Shown here: piece after piece, positions 6,346 to 7,159 of the stretch
How the letters are laid out: each line of letters begins with the position of its first letter
Numbering within the stretch: position 1 is the stretch's first letter
Source of the DNA: Caldilineaceae bacterium
GTDB taxonomy: Bacteria > Chloroflexota > Anaerolineae > Caldilineales > Caldilineaceae
Length of the DNA: 7,159 nucleotides
Reading direction: 5' to 3'
Assembly: GCA_015494005.1 (NCBI GenBank)
Contig: WGCB01000503.1
Span: 1 to 7,159 of the forward strand
Program-made: the position numbers and the translations under genes
Notes under the pieces: model-generated
Database searches by the model: none
What the model was told of the DNA's origin: nothing
The model's input: the letters and a program-made list of their open reading frames with translations, nothing else

Positions 6346-7159
6346 TCACTCCACATCGTCGATGGCCTCCAGGATGGCCGACAGATCCTCCTCGTCCCAG
6401 CCGAACTCGGCGAAATCCGAGGGGGCGAGGGCGGAGGCGTCCGGGTCCTGGCAGTGCTGGATGAGGGCCCGGAGGTGGTCCAGGAAGGCCTGAGCCAGGC
6501 GCTGGATGGTCTTGGGGCGGTGGATGTGGGGGCTGAACTCCCACTCCATCTGGAGCCGCCCCCCGGCGATGGCCCCGGTGATCTCCAGCAGGTGGCTGCG
6601 GGCATCCTGGGGGCTGCGGTCCGGGCCAGGGCTCTCGGGTGCGGGACCGAAGCCGGGCATCTGGGCCAGGGCCTGGTCGAACTGGCCCAGGTAGTTGAAG
6701 GCCACCTGAGGCCGGTCGATGGCCTGGAGCTGCTGGCGCACGCTCGGGTCCGGGTGCAGGTAGCGCAGGATGCCGAAGCCCACGCCCCGATTGGGGATGG
6801 CCCGCAGGGTCTCCTTGACCGTGCGCAGGGCCAGGCCCGGGTTTCGGAGGCTGTCCGGGGGCAGGGCCAGGCGCACGGGGTAGAGAGCGGTGAACCAGCC
6901 CACGGTGCGGGAGAGGTCCAGGTTCGGGAAGAGCTCCTCCCGGCCGTGGCCCTCCAGGGCGATGAGGGCGGGCTGGCCGCTCCACTCCTGGAGGGTGAGG
7001 GCCAGGGCGGCCAGGAGGACGTCGTTGATCTCGGTGCGGTAGGCCGCGGGCACGTCCCGGAGGAGGGCCTGGGTCTCCTCGGGGGAGAGGGCGGCGGCGA
7101 TGCTCTGGGCGCTGGCCTCGGTGTTGGCCTCGGGGGAGGCCGGGAAGTCGGTGGGCAAG
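6346..7159 (-). CDS. Non-ribosomal peptide synthetase, C-terminal epimerization domain (NRPS-1, 5' part outside window)
   Basis: The last 270 codons of an NRPS that enters from the high-coordinate edge. The TTG at 7156-7158 is simply the first whole codon in the window, not a start. The visible part is the second half of an epimerization domain, which converts the carrier-bound L-aminoacyl or peptidyl residue to a D/L mixture. Motifs in order, counted from the first visible codon: ALEGHGREE (67-75), SRTVGWFTALYPV (83-95), the IPNRGVGFG loop (121-129) and FNYLGQFD (154-161). The GHGRE and TVGWFT signatures separate E domains from ordinary condensation domains. The catalytic HHxxxDG half lies outside. 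After the domain comes a short linker and an acidic helix-like tail (about 247-270, SDFAEFGWDEEDLSAIL then EAIDDVE), placed where donor docking (COM-type) segments occur on E-terminal NRPSs. The stop is TGA at 6346-6348. The next NRPS in the line is probably NRPS-2, beyond the protease gene. Confidence 0.93.
   Translation of the reverse strand, partial: LPTDFPASPEANTEASAQSIAAALSPEETQALLRDVPAAYRTEINDVLLAALALTLQEWSGQPALIALEGHGREELFPNLDLSRTVGWFTALYPVRLALPPDSLRNPGLALRTVKETLRAIPNRGVGFGILRYLHPDPSVRQQLQAIDRPQVAFNYLGQFDQALAQMPGFGPAPESPGPDRSPQDARSHLLEITGAIAGGRLQMEWEFSPHIHRPKTIQRLAQAFLDHLRALIQHCQDPDASALAPSDFAEFGWDEEDLSAILEAIDDVE

Overview
The window is a GC-rich bacterial segment in which all three supported genes lie on the minus strand. 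In transcription order, from high to low coordinates, they are the 3' end of a non-ribosomal peptide synthetase (NRPS-1, 6346-7159), a complete secreted subtilisin-family protease (3162-6143), and the 5' part of a second NRPS (NRPS-2, 1-3022). Both NRPS genes run off the window. No tRNA, rRNA, CRISPR array, integrase or transposase is visible.

The best taxonomic clue is the protease linker, about ten copies of an 11-residue unit of the type (A/V)[10 protein letters not shown]. Such Pro/Thr/Asn linkers on exported proteins are typical of Chloroflexota. Heptanucleotide micro-repeats inside coding sequence and high GC fit this, but the class cannot be fixed from the window, and the assignment is an inference.

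NRPS-1 ends in an epimerization domain followed by an acidic tail. NRPS-2 starts, eight residues after its Met, with a condensation domain of the kind that accepts D-configured intermediates, then an adenylation domain cut by the window edge just before motif A10. The two therefore look like consecutive assembly-line partners: E-domain donor, D-accepting C-domain acceptor, like TycA to TycB. The protease gene lies between them on the same strand. It has a signal peptide, a propeptide, an S8 catalytic domain of KP-43 type with an intact Asp/His/Ser triad, a beta-sandwich domain, the Thr/Pro linker and a C-terminal immunoglobulin-like module. It is built to work outside the cytoplasm, so it is either a dedicated extracellular maturation or prodrug-cleaving enzyme of the pathway, or an insertion into an NRPS operon.

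The gaps carry information. The 139-nt gap before NRPS-2 holds a 21-bp hairpin with one bulge that pairs fully only in the minus-strand transcript. The 202-nt gap before the protease holds a strong Shine-Dalgarno sequence with no correctly spaced start codon, followed by bases resembling the NRPS-2 start, which could be a scar of the original NRPS-1/NRPS-2 junction. The NRPS-2 adenylation domain also carries a roughly 56-residue extra loop and two tracts of tandem heptamers.
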